From Streptomyces iakyrus (GTDB lineage: Bacteria; Actinomycetota; Actinomycetes; Streptomycetales; Streptomycetaceae): a stretch of 48,023 nucleotides of DNA. The stretch spans positions 1 to 48,023 of the forward strand of contig NZ_JNXI01000036.1 of NCBI RefSeq assembly GCF_000717055.1, given 5' to 3'. The translations under genes and the position numbers were made by a program. Below are positions 1-8,067 of the stretch, piece by piece (position 1 is the stretch's first letter; the number at the start of each line of letters is the position of its first letter). Under the pieces are notes generated by a model that saw nothing but the letters and a program-made list of their open reading frames with translations, ran no database searches and was not told where the DNA came from.

Positions 1-122
1 CGAAGCACCCCAGGAAGCGCCTGCCCCCTTCTCAGAAAACCTCCAACACCCCAGCTCACACTCCACCCACCACACCAACTACGAACCCCGGAATCACACT
101 CGCCGACGCCCTCGACCAGCTC

Positions 123-482
123 ATGCGCCGAACCCAGACCAGCACCGCCACCGCAGGCGAGCAACGCCTGATCAAGGAGGCGAAGGACGCGGTCGCCATG
201 GGCGTCGCCCCGGTCTCCGACGCGATGCCCGCCCAGCTCAGGGCGGCCGTGGTGGAGGGCAGCCACACCGCCTTCATGAACGGCGTCCACACCGCCGTCC
301 TGGTCACCGGCATCCTCGCCCTCGTGGGCGCCGCCCTCTCGGCGTTCGGCCTCCGAGGCCGGACGGACGGGAACGACAAAAACCTGCCGAGCCCGGCCGC
401 GCCCGCCACAGACACTTCGCCCGTTCCGGCGGCGACCGCGGGTGCCGCTGCCGCCGTCCGGCCCTTCCATCCGAGCGAGTGA
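123..482 (+). CDS. C-terminal remnant of a DHA2-type MFS exporter (5' part not seen)
   Basis: The 119-residue reading matches only the last part of 14-helix MFS drug exporters: a helical stretch before the last membrane segment (residues about 20-50), one hydrophobic segment (about 55-76), then a Pro/Ala-rich tail. The frame stays open upstream to the window edge, but the residues coded there (Pro/Thr-rich) do not look like an MFS helix. The gene is therefore either cut by the window edge and diverged at that point, or is a truncated fragment. The ATG at 123 is only the first available start and no Shine-Dalgarno sequence precedes it. Transport by this product alone is not expected. Confidence 0.45.
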   Translation: MRRTQTSTATAGEQRLIKEAKDAVAMGVAPVSDAMPAQLRAAVVEGSHTAFMNGVHTAVLVTGILALVGAALSAFGLRGRTDGNDKNLPSPAAPATDTSPVPAATAGAAAAVRPFHPSE

Positions 483-785
483 CAGACACCGGGCCAGATA
501 CCCCAGGGGTGGAAGGGTAGCCAGCCTGGTGGTGAAGAAATCTGGATCCGGTGGTCGGTGACGGTAGGGAACGGCCCGCCTCCGCTGGTCCGGGATTCAC
601 TGCAAGTGGCTGGTCCTGACAGGCCGTCGTCGGCGTCCGACGCTGCGGATGCGACCCTCCGAAACCGCACCGGCCCGGAACCCCGGGCCGGTGCGGCCGC
701 TTCCGCTGACTCGTCGGGGAGAGAGGGTTCGCGGACCGTTTGTGCGGCCACGCGACCAGTAGTGCGGGAGCGGGCGGCCTGTGTC
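483..785. other. Intergenic region between convergent genes
   Basis: This stretch of about 300 bases lies between the exporter remnant and pcaJ. The only structure I see is the strong hairpin at 665-696. Open frames here lack a ribosome-binding site and recognisable protein character. Confidence 0.5.
665..696. terminator. Bidirectional hairpin terminator candidate
   Basis: Perfect 14-bp inverted repeat CCGCACCGGCCCGG / CCGGGCCGGTGCGG with a 4-nt AACC loop, located between two convergent genes. There is no U-tract, which is usual for high-GC actinobacteria. Confidence 0.75.
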
Positions 786-1478
786 TTAAGGCTGTTGGTG
801 AATCCCACCGGTGCCCTGAGCCGGCGGGATGCCCAGTCGCTGGGCGAGTTCGTGGGCGTCGATGCCGTACGTCTCCCGGATCCGTACGCCCTCGGGGCCG
901 AGGCCGAAGACGCCGTGGTCGGTGTAGACGCGGCTGACGCAGCCGACTCCGGTGAGCGGGTAGGTGCAGCGGGGGACGAGCTTCGGCTCTCCGGAGCGGG
1001 TGAAGAGCGTCATCATCACGTAGACGTCCTTGGCGCCGATGGCCAGGTCCATGGCGCCGCCCACGGCGGGGATGTCGTCCGGCTTCCCGGTGGTCCAGTT
1101 GGCGAGGTCGCCGTCGAAGGCGACCTGGTACGCCCCGAGGACGCAGACGTCGAGGTGGCCGCCGCGCATCATCGCGAAGCTGTCGGCGTGGTGGAAGTAC
1201 GCCGCTCCCGGCAGCTCTGTCACCGGGACCTTGCCGGCGTTGGTCAAGTCGGGGTCGATCGCGTTGCCCTCGGCCTTGGGACCCATGTTGAGCATGCCGT
1301 TCTCGGTGTGCAGCACCACCCCGGAGTCGGCCGGCAGATGGTCGGCAATCTTGGTGGGCTGCCCGATGCCGAGGTTGACGAAGGAACCGGCCGGGACGTC
1401 GCGGGCGATGACGGCGGCCAGCTCGTCCATGGAGAGCCGGTGGTCGGCGGACGCCTGGGCGCTTGAGGTCGTGGTCAT
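786..1478 (-). CDS. pcaJ: 3-oxoacid (3-oxoadipate) CoA-transferase subunit B
   Basis: The 230-residue beta subunit transfers CoA from succinyl-CoA to 3-oxoadipate, forming 3-oxoadipyl-CoA in the cytoplasm. The catalytic Glu lies in a TENG motif (Glu59; SENG is usual), after the conserved NLGIGQPT stretch at about residue 35. Length fits the family. The ATG at 1478 overlaps the stop of pcaI in an ATGA, so the two subunits are probably translationally coupled. With pcaI and pcaF it forms the lower end of the 3-oxoadipate pathway, fed here by hydroxyquinol cleavage and maleylacetate reduction. Closely related transferases act on other 3-oxoacids; the 3-oxoadipate assignment rests on the neighbouring PcaF-type thiolase. 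Confidence 0.88.
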   Translation of the reverse strand: MTTTSSAQASADHRLSMDELAAVIARDVPAGSFVNLGIGQPTKIADHLPADSGVVLHTENGMLNMGPKAEGNAIDPDLTNAGKVPVTELPGAAYFHHADSFAMMRGGHLDVCVLGAYQVAFDGDLANWTTGKPDDIPAVGGAMDLAIGAKDVYVMMTLFTRSGEPKLVPRCTYPLTGVGCVSRVYTDHGVFGLGPEGVRIRETYGIDAHELAQRLGIPPAQGTGGIHQQP

Positions 1479-2170
1479 CGTGCCCCCTGCACGGTGTAGT
1501 GGCGGGCCGTCACCTGGACGATCCGGTCGACGTAGATGGACGGGGTGACGACGGCCTCGGGGTCCAGCTTGCCGGCCTCGACGACCTGCTCGACCTGGAC
1601 GATGGTCGTCGTCGCGGCCGTGGCCATGACGGGGCCGAAGTTGCGGGCGGTCTTGCGGTAGACGAGGTTGCCCAGGGTGTCCGCGACATGGGCGCCGATC
1701 AGCGCGTAGTCGCCCTTGATCGGGTATTCCAGCAGGTAGGTGCGGCCGTCGATCTCGCGGACCTCCTTGCCCTCGGCCAGCGGTGTGCCGACCGCCGTCG
1801 GGCAGTAGAACGCGCCGATGCCGGCCCCGGCCGCCCGCATCCGCTCGGCGAGGTTGCCCTGCGGGACCACCTCCAGCTCGATCTTCCCGGCGCGGTACAG
1901 GTCGTCGAAGACCCAGGAGTCGGCCTGGCGCGGAAAGGAGCACAACACCTTGCGCACCCGACCGGCGGCGAGCAGCGCGGCCAGTCCCACGTCGCCGTTG
2001 CCCGCGTTGTTCGACACGATGGTGAGGTCCTTGGCGCCCTGCCGGATGAGCGCGTCGATCAGATCGAACGGCATCCCCGCCAGGCCGAACCCGCCGACCA
2101 GGACGGTGGAGCCGTCCTCGATCCCCGCGACCGCGGCATCGGCGCTCTCGACGATCTCCGCACGGCTCAT
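1475..2170 (-). CDS. pcaI: 3-oxoacid (3-oxoadipate) CoA-transferase subunit A
   Basis: The 231-residue alpha subunit pairs with the downstream beta subunit. It carries the glycine-rich GGFGLAG motif (residues 26-32) and, in the middle, the family stretch PQGNLAERMRAAGAGI. The ATG at 2170 overlaps the thiolase stop (ATGA), and its own stop overlaps the pcaJ start in the same way, so the order pcaF-pcaI-pcaJ is one tightly coupled operon. The complex joins 3-oxoadipate to CoA using succinyl-CoA. Regulation is probably from the pcaF promoter region shared with the divergent LysR gene. Confidence 0.88.
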   Translation of the reverse strand: MSRAEIVESADAAVAGIEDGSTVLVGGFGLAGMPFDLIDALIRQGAKDLTIVSNNAGNGDVGLAALLAAGRVRKVLCSFPRQADSWVFDDLYRAGKIELEVVPQGNLAERMRAAGAGIGAFYCPTAVGTPLAEGKEVREIDGRTYLLEYPIKGDYALIGAHVADTLGNLVYRKTARNFGPVMATAATTTIVQVEQVVEAGKLDPEAVVTPSIYVDRIVQVTARHYTVQGAR

Positions 2171-3372
2171 CGGGACGCCTCCGTGGTCTCGCAGTTCTCC
2201 AGTACGACGGCCAGCCCCTGGCCCACGCCGATACAGATCGCGGCGACGCCGTAGCGCTGCCGCGTCTCGCGCAGCACCTTGGCCAGCGTGCCGAGGACGC
2301 GACCGCCCGAGGCGCCCAGCGGGTGACCGATCGCGATGGCGCCGCCCTTCTGGTTGACCAGGTTGGGGTCGATCTTCCACGCGTCGACGCAGGCGAGCGA
2401 CTGCACGGCGAAAGCCTCGTTGAGCTCGACCGCGCCCACCTGGTCCCAGCCGATCCCGGCCCGGGCCAACGCCCGGTTCGCCGCCTCCACGGGGGCGTAG
2501 CCGAAGGCCTGCGGCTCCAGCGCCATCACACCGCGGCCGGCGATACGGGCGATCGGGTCGGCCCCGATCGTGGCGGCGGCCCCCTCGCTGCCCAACAACA
2601 CAGCGGAGGCACCGTCGTTGAGCGGGCTGGCGTTGCCCGCGGTGATGGTGCCGCCCTGCTCCGGCGTGCGGAACACCGGCTTCAGCCCGGCGAGCACCTC
2701 CGGCGTGGATCCGGGGCGGATGCCCTCGTCGCGGGTCAGGTCGGCTCCCTCGACCGGCGCCACCAGGTCGTCGTAGAAGCCCGACTCCCAGGCGGCGTGG
2801 GCGAGTTGGTGGGAGCGGGCGGCGAACTCGTCCTGCCGCTCCCGGGAGATCCCGAAGCGTTCGCGGAGCTGCTCGTTGGCCTCGCCGAGGCTGACCGTCC
2901 ACTCCTTCGGCATCCTCGGGTTGACCAGCCGCCAGCCGAGCGTGGTCGAGACAGCGGTGACGTCGCCCGCCGGGAACGGCTTCGCCGGCTTTGGCAGCAC
3001 CCAGGGCGCCCGCGTCATCGATTCCACACCGCCGGTGAGCACCACCTCGGCATCGCCGGACTCGATGGTGCGGCTGGCGGTCATCGCCGCGTCGAGGCTG
3101 GAGCCGCATAGGCGGTTCACCGTGGTGCCGGGCACGCTCACCGGGAGGCCGGCGAGCAGCGCCGCCATGCGGCCGACGTTGCGGTTCTCCTCCCCGGCGC
3201 CGTTGGCGTTGCCCCACACCACGTCACGGATCGCGGCGGGATCGAGACCGGGCACCCTGGCGAGCGTGGAGGTGATCGCGGCGGCGGCGAGGTCGTCCGG
3301 GCGGACGCCGGCCAGCGCGCCGTTGAAGCGGCCGAAGGGCGTCCGGGTCGCGGCATAGAGGAATGCGCTCAT
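2167..3372 (-). CDS. pcaF: 3-oxoadipyl-CoA thiolase
   Basis: This 401-residue thiolase cleaves 3-oxoadipyl-CoA with CoA to acetyl-CoA and succinyl-CoA. The nucleophilic Cys89 sits in NRLCGSSLDA, the catalytic His is in GHPLGASGGR near the C-terminus, and the second catalytic Cys is in CIGVGQG. The early LYAATRTPFGRFNGAL stretch is typical of PcaF. The ATG at 3372 gives a family-length protein; no strong Shine-Dalgarno sequence is visible before it. It is the first gene of the operon and is divergent from the LysR gene across a 71-bp gap. Confidence 0.9.
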   Translation of the reverse strand: MSAFLYAATRTPFGRFNGALAGVRPDDLAAAAITSTLARVPGLDPAAIRDVVWGNANGAGEENRNVGRMAALLAGLPVSVPGTTVNRLCGSSLDAAMTASRTIESGDAEVVLTGGVESMTRAPWVLPKPAKPFPAGDVTAVSTTLGWRLVNPRMPKEWTVSLGEANEQLRERFGISRERQDEFAARSHQLAHAAWESGFYDDLVAPVEGADLTRDEGIRPGSTPEVLAGLKPVFRTPEQGGTITAGNASPLNDGASAVLLGSEGAAATIGADPIARIAGRGVMALEPQAFGYAPVEAANRALARAGIGWDQVGAVELNEAFAVQSLACVDAWKIDPNLVNQKGGAIAIGHPLGASGGRVLGTLAKVLRETRQRYGVAAICIGVGQGLAVVLENCETTEASR

Positions 3373-3397
3373 GGCAGCGACGCTAGTTCCGGGGAGC

Positions 3398-3419
3398 GAT
3401 ATTCTGAAGTACGTATATC
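3398..3419. promoter_or_regulatory. Candidate LysR operator between pcaF and lysR
   Basis: AT-rich inverted repeat GATAT-N12-ATATC in the 71-bp divergent intergenic region, the only AT-rich island nearby. Spacing resembles the T-N11-A type of LysR boxes. A second ATAT-N7-ATAT (3431-3445) overlaps the LysR gene start, as expected for autorepression. Position and symmetry are seen; binding is inferred. Confidence 0.5.
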
Positions 3420-3443
3420 TTGGCTGATTGATATGGACGGTAT

Positions 3444-4325
3444 ATGGATCTTCGGCACCTGCGGTACTTCGTGGCGGTGGCCGAGGAGCGGCATTTCGGC
3501 CGGGCCGCCGAGCGGCTGCACATGGCCCAGCCGCCGCTGTCCCAGCAGATCCGCCAGCTGGAGACGGAGCTCGGCGTCGAGCTGCTGCACCGCACAACCC
3601 GGCGCGTCGACCTGACCGAGGCGGGCCGCGCCTACCTGGAACGGGCTCGCGGGATCCTGGCCGAGGTCGACGAGGCCGCTCACCACGCACGGCTCGTCGC
3701 GGCCGGCTCGGTGGGCCACCTCGCGATCGGCTGCGTGGGCTCGGCGACCTACAGCCTCCTGCCCGCGCTCTCCCGACGGCTCACGGAGGAACTGCCCGGC
3801 GTAGACTTCTCCTTCCGCGGCGAGATGCTCGCACCCGACCAGGTCGAGGCACTGCGCACCGGCACGATCGACGTCGCCCTGCTGCGCCCGCCCGCGGCCG
3901 ACCTCTCCCTCACCGTGCACACCCTGCGCCGCGACCGTCTCGTGGTCACCGTGCCGGTCGACCACCCGCTCGCCCGCCGCAAACGGCTGCGGATCACGGA
4001 CCTCGCCGGCGCCGACCTGATCGTCCACTCCGCCGACCGCCGTTCCGTGATGTACGACGTCGTCCTGGGCCTGCTGCGCGACGCCGGCCTCGAGCCGCGC
4101 ATCCGCCATGAAGTGGGCGAGACCTCGACCCTGATCACGCTCGTGGCCGGCGGTCTCGGTGTCGCGGTCGTACCCGAGCCCGTGACCGCACTGGCACTCG
4201 ATGGTGTCGCCTACCTGCCCCTGGCCGGGGCCGACGCGCGCGTGGAACTGGCCGTGGCCCACCGCGCCGACCGCACCGAGCCGCACCTGGACCGCACGGT
4301 GGGGATCATCCGGGCGATGTTCTGA
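3444..4325 (+). CDS. LysR-family transcriptional regulator of the 3-oxoadipate operon
   Basis: This 293-residue protein begins with a LysR winged helix-turn-helix (residues about 1-60; AAERLHMAQPPLSQQIRQLE), as in the CatM/BenM/CbnR group controlling aromatic catabolism. A periplasmic-binding-protein-like effector domain fills residues 90-293. It is divergent from pcaF, and an AT-rich repeat lies between them. LysR proteins of this group usually activate the divergent operon when a pathway intermediate binds; which one is not evident here. No clear Shine-Dalgarno sequence precedes the ATG, so the transcript may have a very short leader. Confidence 0.85.
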   Translation: MDLRHLRYFVAVAEERHFGRAAERLHMAQPPLSQQIRQLETELGVELLHRTTRRVDLTEAGRAYLERARGILAEVDEAAHHARLVAAGSVGHLAIGCVGSATYSLLPALSRRLTEELPGVDFSFRGEMLAPDQVEALRTGTIDVALLRPPAADLSLTVHTLRRDRLVVTVPVDHPLARRKRLRITDLAGADLIVHSADRRSVMYDVVLGLLRDAGLEPRIRHEVGETSTLITLVAGGLGVAVVPEPVTALALDGVAYLPLAGADARVELAVAHRADRTEPHLDRTVGIIRAMF

Positions 4326-4335
4326 GACGTCTGCC

Positions 4336-4359
4336 CCGGGCCGGACACAGCCGGCCCGG
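4336..4359. terminator. Bidirectional hairpin terminator candidate
   Basis: Perfect 9-bp inverted repeat CCGGGCCGG / CCGGCCCGG with a 6-nt loop, in the 50-bp gap between the convergent LysR and DUF336 genes. Confidence 0.65.
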
Positions 4360-4375
4360 CGAGCAGGAGCAAGGC

Positions 4376-4798
4376 CTACGCGACGGTCTTCGCGACGGCG
4401 TCGCGGCCCTGCTGCGCGATGCGGTCGTCCGTGGTGTCGTCGGCGCCGCCCACGCCGATGGCGCCGATGACCTCTCCGTCGGCCGTCACGATCGGCACGC
4501 CGCCGGCGACCGGCAGAAGGTTGGCGTCGACCAGGTGGGGAGGTGCCACCTGCATCTGCGGGGAGGCGGCGAAGGCCGCGAACTTGGCCGTCGGGACGCC
4601 GCTCACGGCCGAGGTGTACGCCTTGCGTCGCGCGGTCTCCACGCCGAGAAGGCCGACGCCGTCGTCGCTGAGCAGGACCTTGGTGACGCCGCTTCGGTTG
4701 ACCACGACCGCGCACACCCTGTGTCCCTCGGCCCTTCCCGCTTCCAGAGCGGCGAGTGCGGCGCCGTGGGCGATCTCGTAGCTGAGCGGCTCTCGCAT
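4376..4798 (-). CDS. DUF336 / GlcG-HbpS family protein
   Basis: This 140-residue protein has the DUF336 pattern: a first helix with AALEAGRAEGHRV, a central RRKAYTSA segment, then GGVPIV and GAIGVGGA near the C-terminus. Family members include GlcG and the haem-binding HbpS of Streptomyces; related genes are common in aromatic degradation clusters, where their role is poorly defined. There is no signal peptide, so it is probably cytoplasmic. GGGAAGGGG lies about 7 nt before the ATG. It is downstream of the TetR gene in the same direction, but a perfect inverted repeat (4870-4909) in the 127-bp gap suggests its own regulated promoter. Confidence 0.75.
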   Translation of the reverse strand: MREPLSYEIAHGAALAALEAGRAEGHRVCAVVVNRSGVTKVLLSDDGVGLLGVETARRKAYTSAVSGVPTAKFAAFAASPQMQVAPPHLVDANLLPVAGGVPIVTADGEVIGAIGVGGADDTTDDRIAQQGRDAVAKTVA

Positions 4799-4869
4799 GG
4801 AGCGGCCCCTTCCCTTGTCGACTCAACGGTCAACCGGCTGTTTCTGTGGGTCGGGCCGGTGTGCCGCCG

Positions 4870-4909
4870 CCAGATGCGAACATGAAGATAGAATCACATT
4901 CGCATCTGG
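4870..4909. promoter_or_regulatory. Inverted-repeat operator upstream of the DUF336 gene
   Basis: Perfect 11-bp arms CCAGATGCGAA / TTCGCATCTGG with an 18-nt spacer. Read toward the DUF336 gene, the left part gives ATGCGAATGTGATTCTA, which matches 5678-5694 before the Rieske gene at 16 of 17 positions. It also contains the short palindrome GAAT-CAC-ATTC. It is most likely bound by the TetR protein encoded next to it; that is inferred from position and repetition. Confidence 0.65.
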
Positions 4910-4925
4910 AGATCCACCGCCGGGT

Positions 4926-5594
4926 TCAGCGCGGCGACGTGCCGAGCAGGTACAGGCAGACGGCGTCGACCAGTTCGTCGGTGAGCTGACGCCATGTCAG
5001 CGGCCGTTCGGACTCGAAGCGTTCGCCGTGCAGGACGCGGTTCATGCAGGCCGCGTACACCAGGCGGAAGGCGACGTCCAGGCGCAGCTCAGGCTCCGGC
5101 GCGTCGATCATCGGCGCGACCGGTTCCAGGAATCGCTTGAAGACATGGCCGGCGTCGATGCTGGCCGCGGATCCCACCTGGGCCACCGCGGGATCGGTGG
5201 TGCCCGCGGTGATGAAGACGCGCATCAGACGTTCGTGCGCCTCGAAGGTCTCGGTGAGACCGGCGACCGCCGAGGCGACCATCGTGGCCGGATCGGTGCG
5301 CAGCGGAGCGAAGCGGCGGATGATGTCGGCGCGGAACTCGTCGATCATGGCGTGTTGCAGCCCCGCGATCAGGCGGTCCTTGCCGCCGAAGCGCCGGTAG
5401 ACACTGCCCACGGAGACGCCGGCCCGGGCGGCGACGGCCGCGATGGTGAGCGCTTCGGTGCCGCCCTCCTGGAGGAGGGCGGTTCCCGCGTCCAGGATCC
5501 GCTGCTGGGTCCGCCGACTGCGCGCCTGCTGTGCCGGCGGCAGATCGAGCGACGGTTCGGTAGTCACCCGACCACCGTATACGGGGGCCGGCAT
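4926..5594 (-). CDS. TetR-family repressor, candidate regulator of the Rieske operon
   Basis: This 222-residue protein has a TetR helix-turn-helix at residues about 25-70 (RILDAGTALLQEGG, then VAARAGVSVGSVYRRFGGKDRL) and an all-helical ligand domain after it. GGAG sits 3 nt before the ATG at 5594; a GTG at 5567 is possible but has no Shine-Dalgarno sequence. It is divergent from the Rieske operon, with about 205 bp between the two starts. The same motif lies in front of both the DUF336 gene and the Rieske gene, suggesting one repressor for both units. The inducer is unknown, probably a pathway aromatic. Confidence 0.85.
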   Translation of the reverse strand: MPAPVYGGRVTTEPSLDLPPAQQARSRRTQQRILDAGTALLQEGGTEALTIAAVAARAGVSVGSVYRRFGGKDRLIAGLQHAMIDEFRADIIRRFAPLRTDPATMVASAVAGLTETFEAHERLMRVFITAGTTDPAVAQVGSAASIDAGHVFKRFLEPVAPMIDAPEPELRLDVAFRLVYAACMNRVLHGERFESERPLTWRQLTDELVDAVCLYLLGTSPR

Positions 5595-5677
5595 CCGCTC
5601 CGGCAGCCCCGCGACCCGTGGTCAGGTCACCTGCCAGGACGGAACGGGAACTGCCTCTTGACGCTTCACGAAGAAGA

Positions 5678-5694
5678 ATGCGAATGTGAATCTA
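5678..5694 (+). promoter_or_regulatory. Second copy of the candidate TetR operator, before the Rieske gene
   Basis: ATGCGAATGTGAATCTA differs at one position from the copy read toward the DUF336 gene at 4870-4909. It lies about 105 bp upstream of the Rieske ATG and in the same orientation relative to the gene it precedes. Confidence 0.6.
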
Positions 5695-5799
5695 CTTATC
5701 AGTTTGAGGGTCGCACAGGACGGTGCCCTCGCAGGCGATCCCCCCACAGCCCTGCACGGGCCACCGGCTGTGTCCCCGAGCCGCACGGGAGACAGCACG

Positions 5800-7095
5800 A
5801 TGACCACCACCTCAGAGCTCGACACCGGCACGGGCTACGGCCGCCCGAAGCCCTCCTACAACGCCCGCCTGCGTGAGGTCGGGCCCGGTACGCCCATGGG
5901 CGAGGCGCTGCGCCGCTACTGGCACCCCGTCGCCAGCTCCGAGACGCTCGTCGCCGGCGCCCTGCCGCAGAAGACCCGGGTACTGGGCGAGGACCTCGTC
6001 GTCTTCCGCGACGGACAGGGCAACCCCGGTGTCGTGATCGAGCGCTGCACCCACCGCGGTGCCAGCCTCTTCTACGGCCGCGTCGAGGACGACGGCATCC
6101 GCTGCTGCTACCACGGCTGGAAGTTCGACGTTCAGGGCCGCTGCATCGAGCAGGCCTGCGAGCCCGCCCTGGGGCGCAGGCGCGACGCCGCCCGCCAGCC
6201 CTGGTACCCCGTCGCCGAGCGCTACGGCCTGGTCTTCGTCTACATGGGCCCGCCCGAGCTCAAGCCCGAACTCCCCCGCTACGACGCGCTGGAGAACCCC
6301 GCCGAGGACGAACGGTACTTCGCGAGCTGGCCGGTCCCGCACGCGGCGGTCCTCGGCATGCCGGCGGACTTCAGCTGGCTCAACATCTACGAGAACTCCG
6401 CCGACCCGACCCACGTCACCTGGCTCCACTCCACGCACAGCGGCTACCAGATGCTGGGCACCGGGACCTTCGGCTACCCCGAGAACTTCTTCGACCCGGC
6501 CACCATCGCCGAGCGTCTGACGTACGAGCGCACCGACCACGGCGTGAAGTACACCCAGCGCTTCGAGGTCGAGGGCGAGGACGGAGAGGTCACCGAGTAC
6601 TGCTTCGCCGTCGAGCAGCACCTGCCCAACGTCTTCGGACTGCCGGACTACGTGAAGGTGACCCCCGACGCACGGCCTGACCAGCTGCTGTGGGTCGTGC
6701 CCTCCGACGACACCAGCCACCGGCTGTTCTTCTCCATCCGCAGCAACGACCCCGAGCGCATGGTCCGCTTCGTCATCGGCATCACGCAGAACGGCAAGCA
6801 GAACCACGAACTGACCGACGAGGAGCGCCAGCTCTTCCCCGGTGACACCGAGGCCCAGGGCTCGCAGGGCGCGATCACCCTCGACTCTGAGGAGACCCTG
6901 GCCACCGGCGACCGCGGCGTCGTCATGCTGCGCCGCATGCTGCTCACCATGGCCGACGACGTCGAGGCCGGGCGCGACCCGATCAACATCATCCGCGACG
7001 CGTCCGAGGTCCATCACACCCAGTCCGGTCTCTTCACCATCGGCAAACGACCGGCGGGTGACAGCACCGAAGCCACTGCCACTGCCGGAAACTGA
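5800..7095 (+). CDS. Rieske non-haem iron oxygenase, phthalate-oxygenase type (alpha subunit)
   Basis: The 431-residue terminal oxygenase hydroxylates or O-demethylates an aromatic ring using electrons from the next gene product. The Rieske [2Fe-2S] ligands are Cys83-x-His85 and Cys102-x2-His105. The mononuclear-iron motif N-x2-D-P-x-H-x4-H is present with Asp202, His205 and His210. Length and the absence of a beta-subunit gene fit the one-component-oxygenase (phthalate/vanillate) branch. GGGAGA lies about 8 nt before the ATG at 5800, which fixes the start. It leads the operon, and the reductase begins 9 nt downstream. The substrate is not visible: demethylation of a methoxy-aromatic and ring hydroxylation are both possible. 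Confidence 0.9.
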   Translation: MTTTSELDTGTGYGRPKPSYNARLREVGPGTPMGEALRRYWHPVASSETLVAGALPQKTRVLGEDLVVFRDGQGNPGVVIERCTHRGASLFYGRVEDDGIRCCYHGWKFDVQGRCIEQACEPALGRRRDAARQPWYPVAERYGLVFVYMGPPELKPELPRYDALENPAEDERYFASWPVPHAAVLGMPADFSWLNIYENSADPTHVTWLHSTHSGYQMLGTGTFGYPENFFDPATIAERLTYERTDHGVKYTQRFEVEGEDGEVTEYCFAVEQHLPNVFGLPDYVKVTPDARPDQLLWVVPSDDTSHRLFFSIRSNDPERMVRFVIGITQNGKQNHELTDEERQLFPGDTEAQGSQGAITLDSEETLATGDRGVVMLRRMLLTMADDVEAGRDPINIIRDASEVHHTQSGLFTIGKRPAGDSTEATATAGN

Positions 7096-7104
7096 GCGAG
7101 CACC

Positions 7105-8067
7105 ATGAACAACGACTGGCTCGACACCATCGTGGCCGCCCGGCACGACGCGACGGCCCGGATCGTGGTACTCGATCTGGTCAGTCCCGACGGCGCCGGC
7201 CTACCGGAGTTCGCCGCCGGCGCCCATGTCGACGTACTCGTGGACGACACCGCCGGACTGGTCCGCCAGTACTCCCTGTGCGGGCCGCCGCACGATCTCG
7301 CCCGATACCGGCTGGCCGTGCTGGCCGAGACGGCGTCACGCGGCGGCTCGCTGGGACTGCACCGGCTCCGCGAGGGCGACCGGCTGCGGATCTCGCGTCC
7401 GCGCAACAGGTTCGGCGTCTCGGACCAGGCACATCGCCATCTGCTGGTGGCCGGCGGCATCGGCGTCACCCCCCTGCTGGCCATGGCGCACGCGCTCCAA
7501 GCCGTCGGCGCCGAGTACGAGTTGCACTACTGCGCCCGCAGCCGCGCGGACGCGGCCTTCCTGGACGAGTTGGAACGCGACCCCCGCGTCCGGCTCCACT
7601 TCGACGACGGACCGGACGACCAGCGGTTCAGCATCGCCTCCGACCTCGGCCCGTCCTCCCCCGACACGGCGATCTACGTCTGCGGCCCCGGAGGCTTCAT
7701 GGACTTCGTGATCTCCTCCGCGCGGGAAGCGGGATGGCCCGCCGCAGCGATCCACAAGGAGCGCTTCGCACCCGTGCAGGACGCCGAAGCGCACACGGCC
7801 GGCGGGACCTTCACCGTGCGGCTCGCCAAGTCCGGGGGCGAGTACGAGATCAAGGAGGGCGAGAGCGTCCTCGACGTCCTGCTCGCGGGCGGCGTCGACG
7901 CCCCCTACTCCTGCCAGCAGGGCATCTGCGGCGAGTGCATCGTGCGCGTCCTCGCCGGAGAGCCCGACCACCGCGACGACATCCTCACCGACCGGGAACG
8001 CGCCGACGGCATGTTCACCACGTGCTCGTCCCGGGCACTCTCACCGACTCTGGAGCTGGACCTGTGA
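7105..8067 (+). CDS. Phthalate-dioxygenase-reductase-type oxidoreductase (FMN, NAD, [2Fe-2S])
   Basis: This 320-residue protein has the class IA reductase order. An FMN domain carries RQYSL at 54-58, an NAD domain carries GGIGVTP at 117-123, and a C-terminal plant-type ferredoxin domain carries Cys270, Cys275, Cys278 and Cys307. It takes electrons from NAD(P)H and passes them to the Rieske oxygenase just upstream. Length is exactly that of PDR/VanB proteins. Its stop overlaps the next start as GTGA, so the downstream NTF2-like protein is co-translated. The partnership is inferred from adjacency and cofactor order and is a standard pairing. Confidence 0.92.
   Translation: MNNDWLDTIVAARHDATARIVVLDLVSPDGAGLPEFAAGAHVDVLVDDTAGLVRQYSLCGPPHDLARYRLAVLAETASRGGSLGLHRLREGDRLRISRPRNRFGVSDQAHRHLLVAGGIGVTPLLAMAHALQAVGAEYELHYCARSRADAAFLDELERDPRVRLHFDDGPDDQRFSIASDLGPSSPDTAIYVCGPGGFMDFVISSAREAGWPAAAIHKERFAPVQDAEAHTAGGTFTVRLAKSGGEYEIKEGESVLDVLLAGGVDAPYSCQQGICGECIVRVLAGEPDHRDDILTDRERADGMFTTCSSRALSPTLELDL

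Noticed and set aside
786..1943. A 385-residue minus-strand frame covering pcaJ with an N-terminal extension
   Set aside because: The first 155 residues are an out-of-frame reading of pcaI; the ATG at 1478 with the ATGA overlap gives the family length.
1463..3111. Long plus-strand frames opposite pcaI and pcaF
   Set aside because: Antisense shadows typical of high-GC DNA; Asp/Gly/Val/Arg-rich with no motif or ribosome-binding site.
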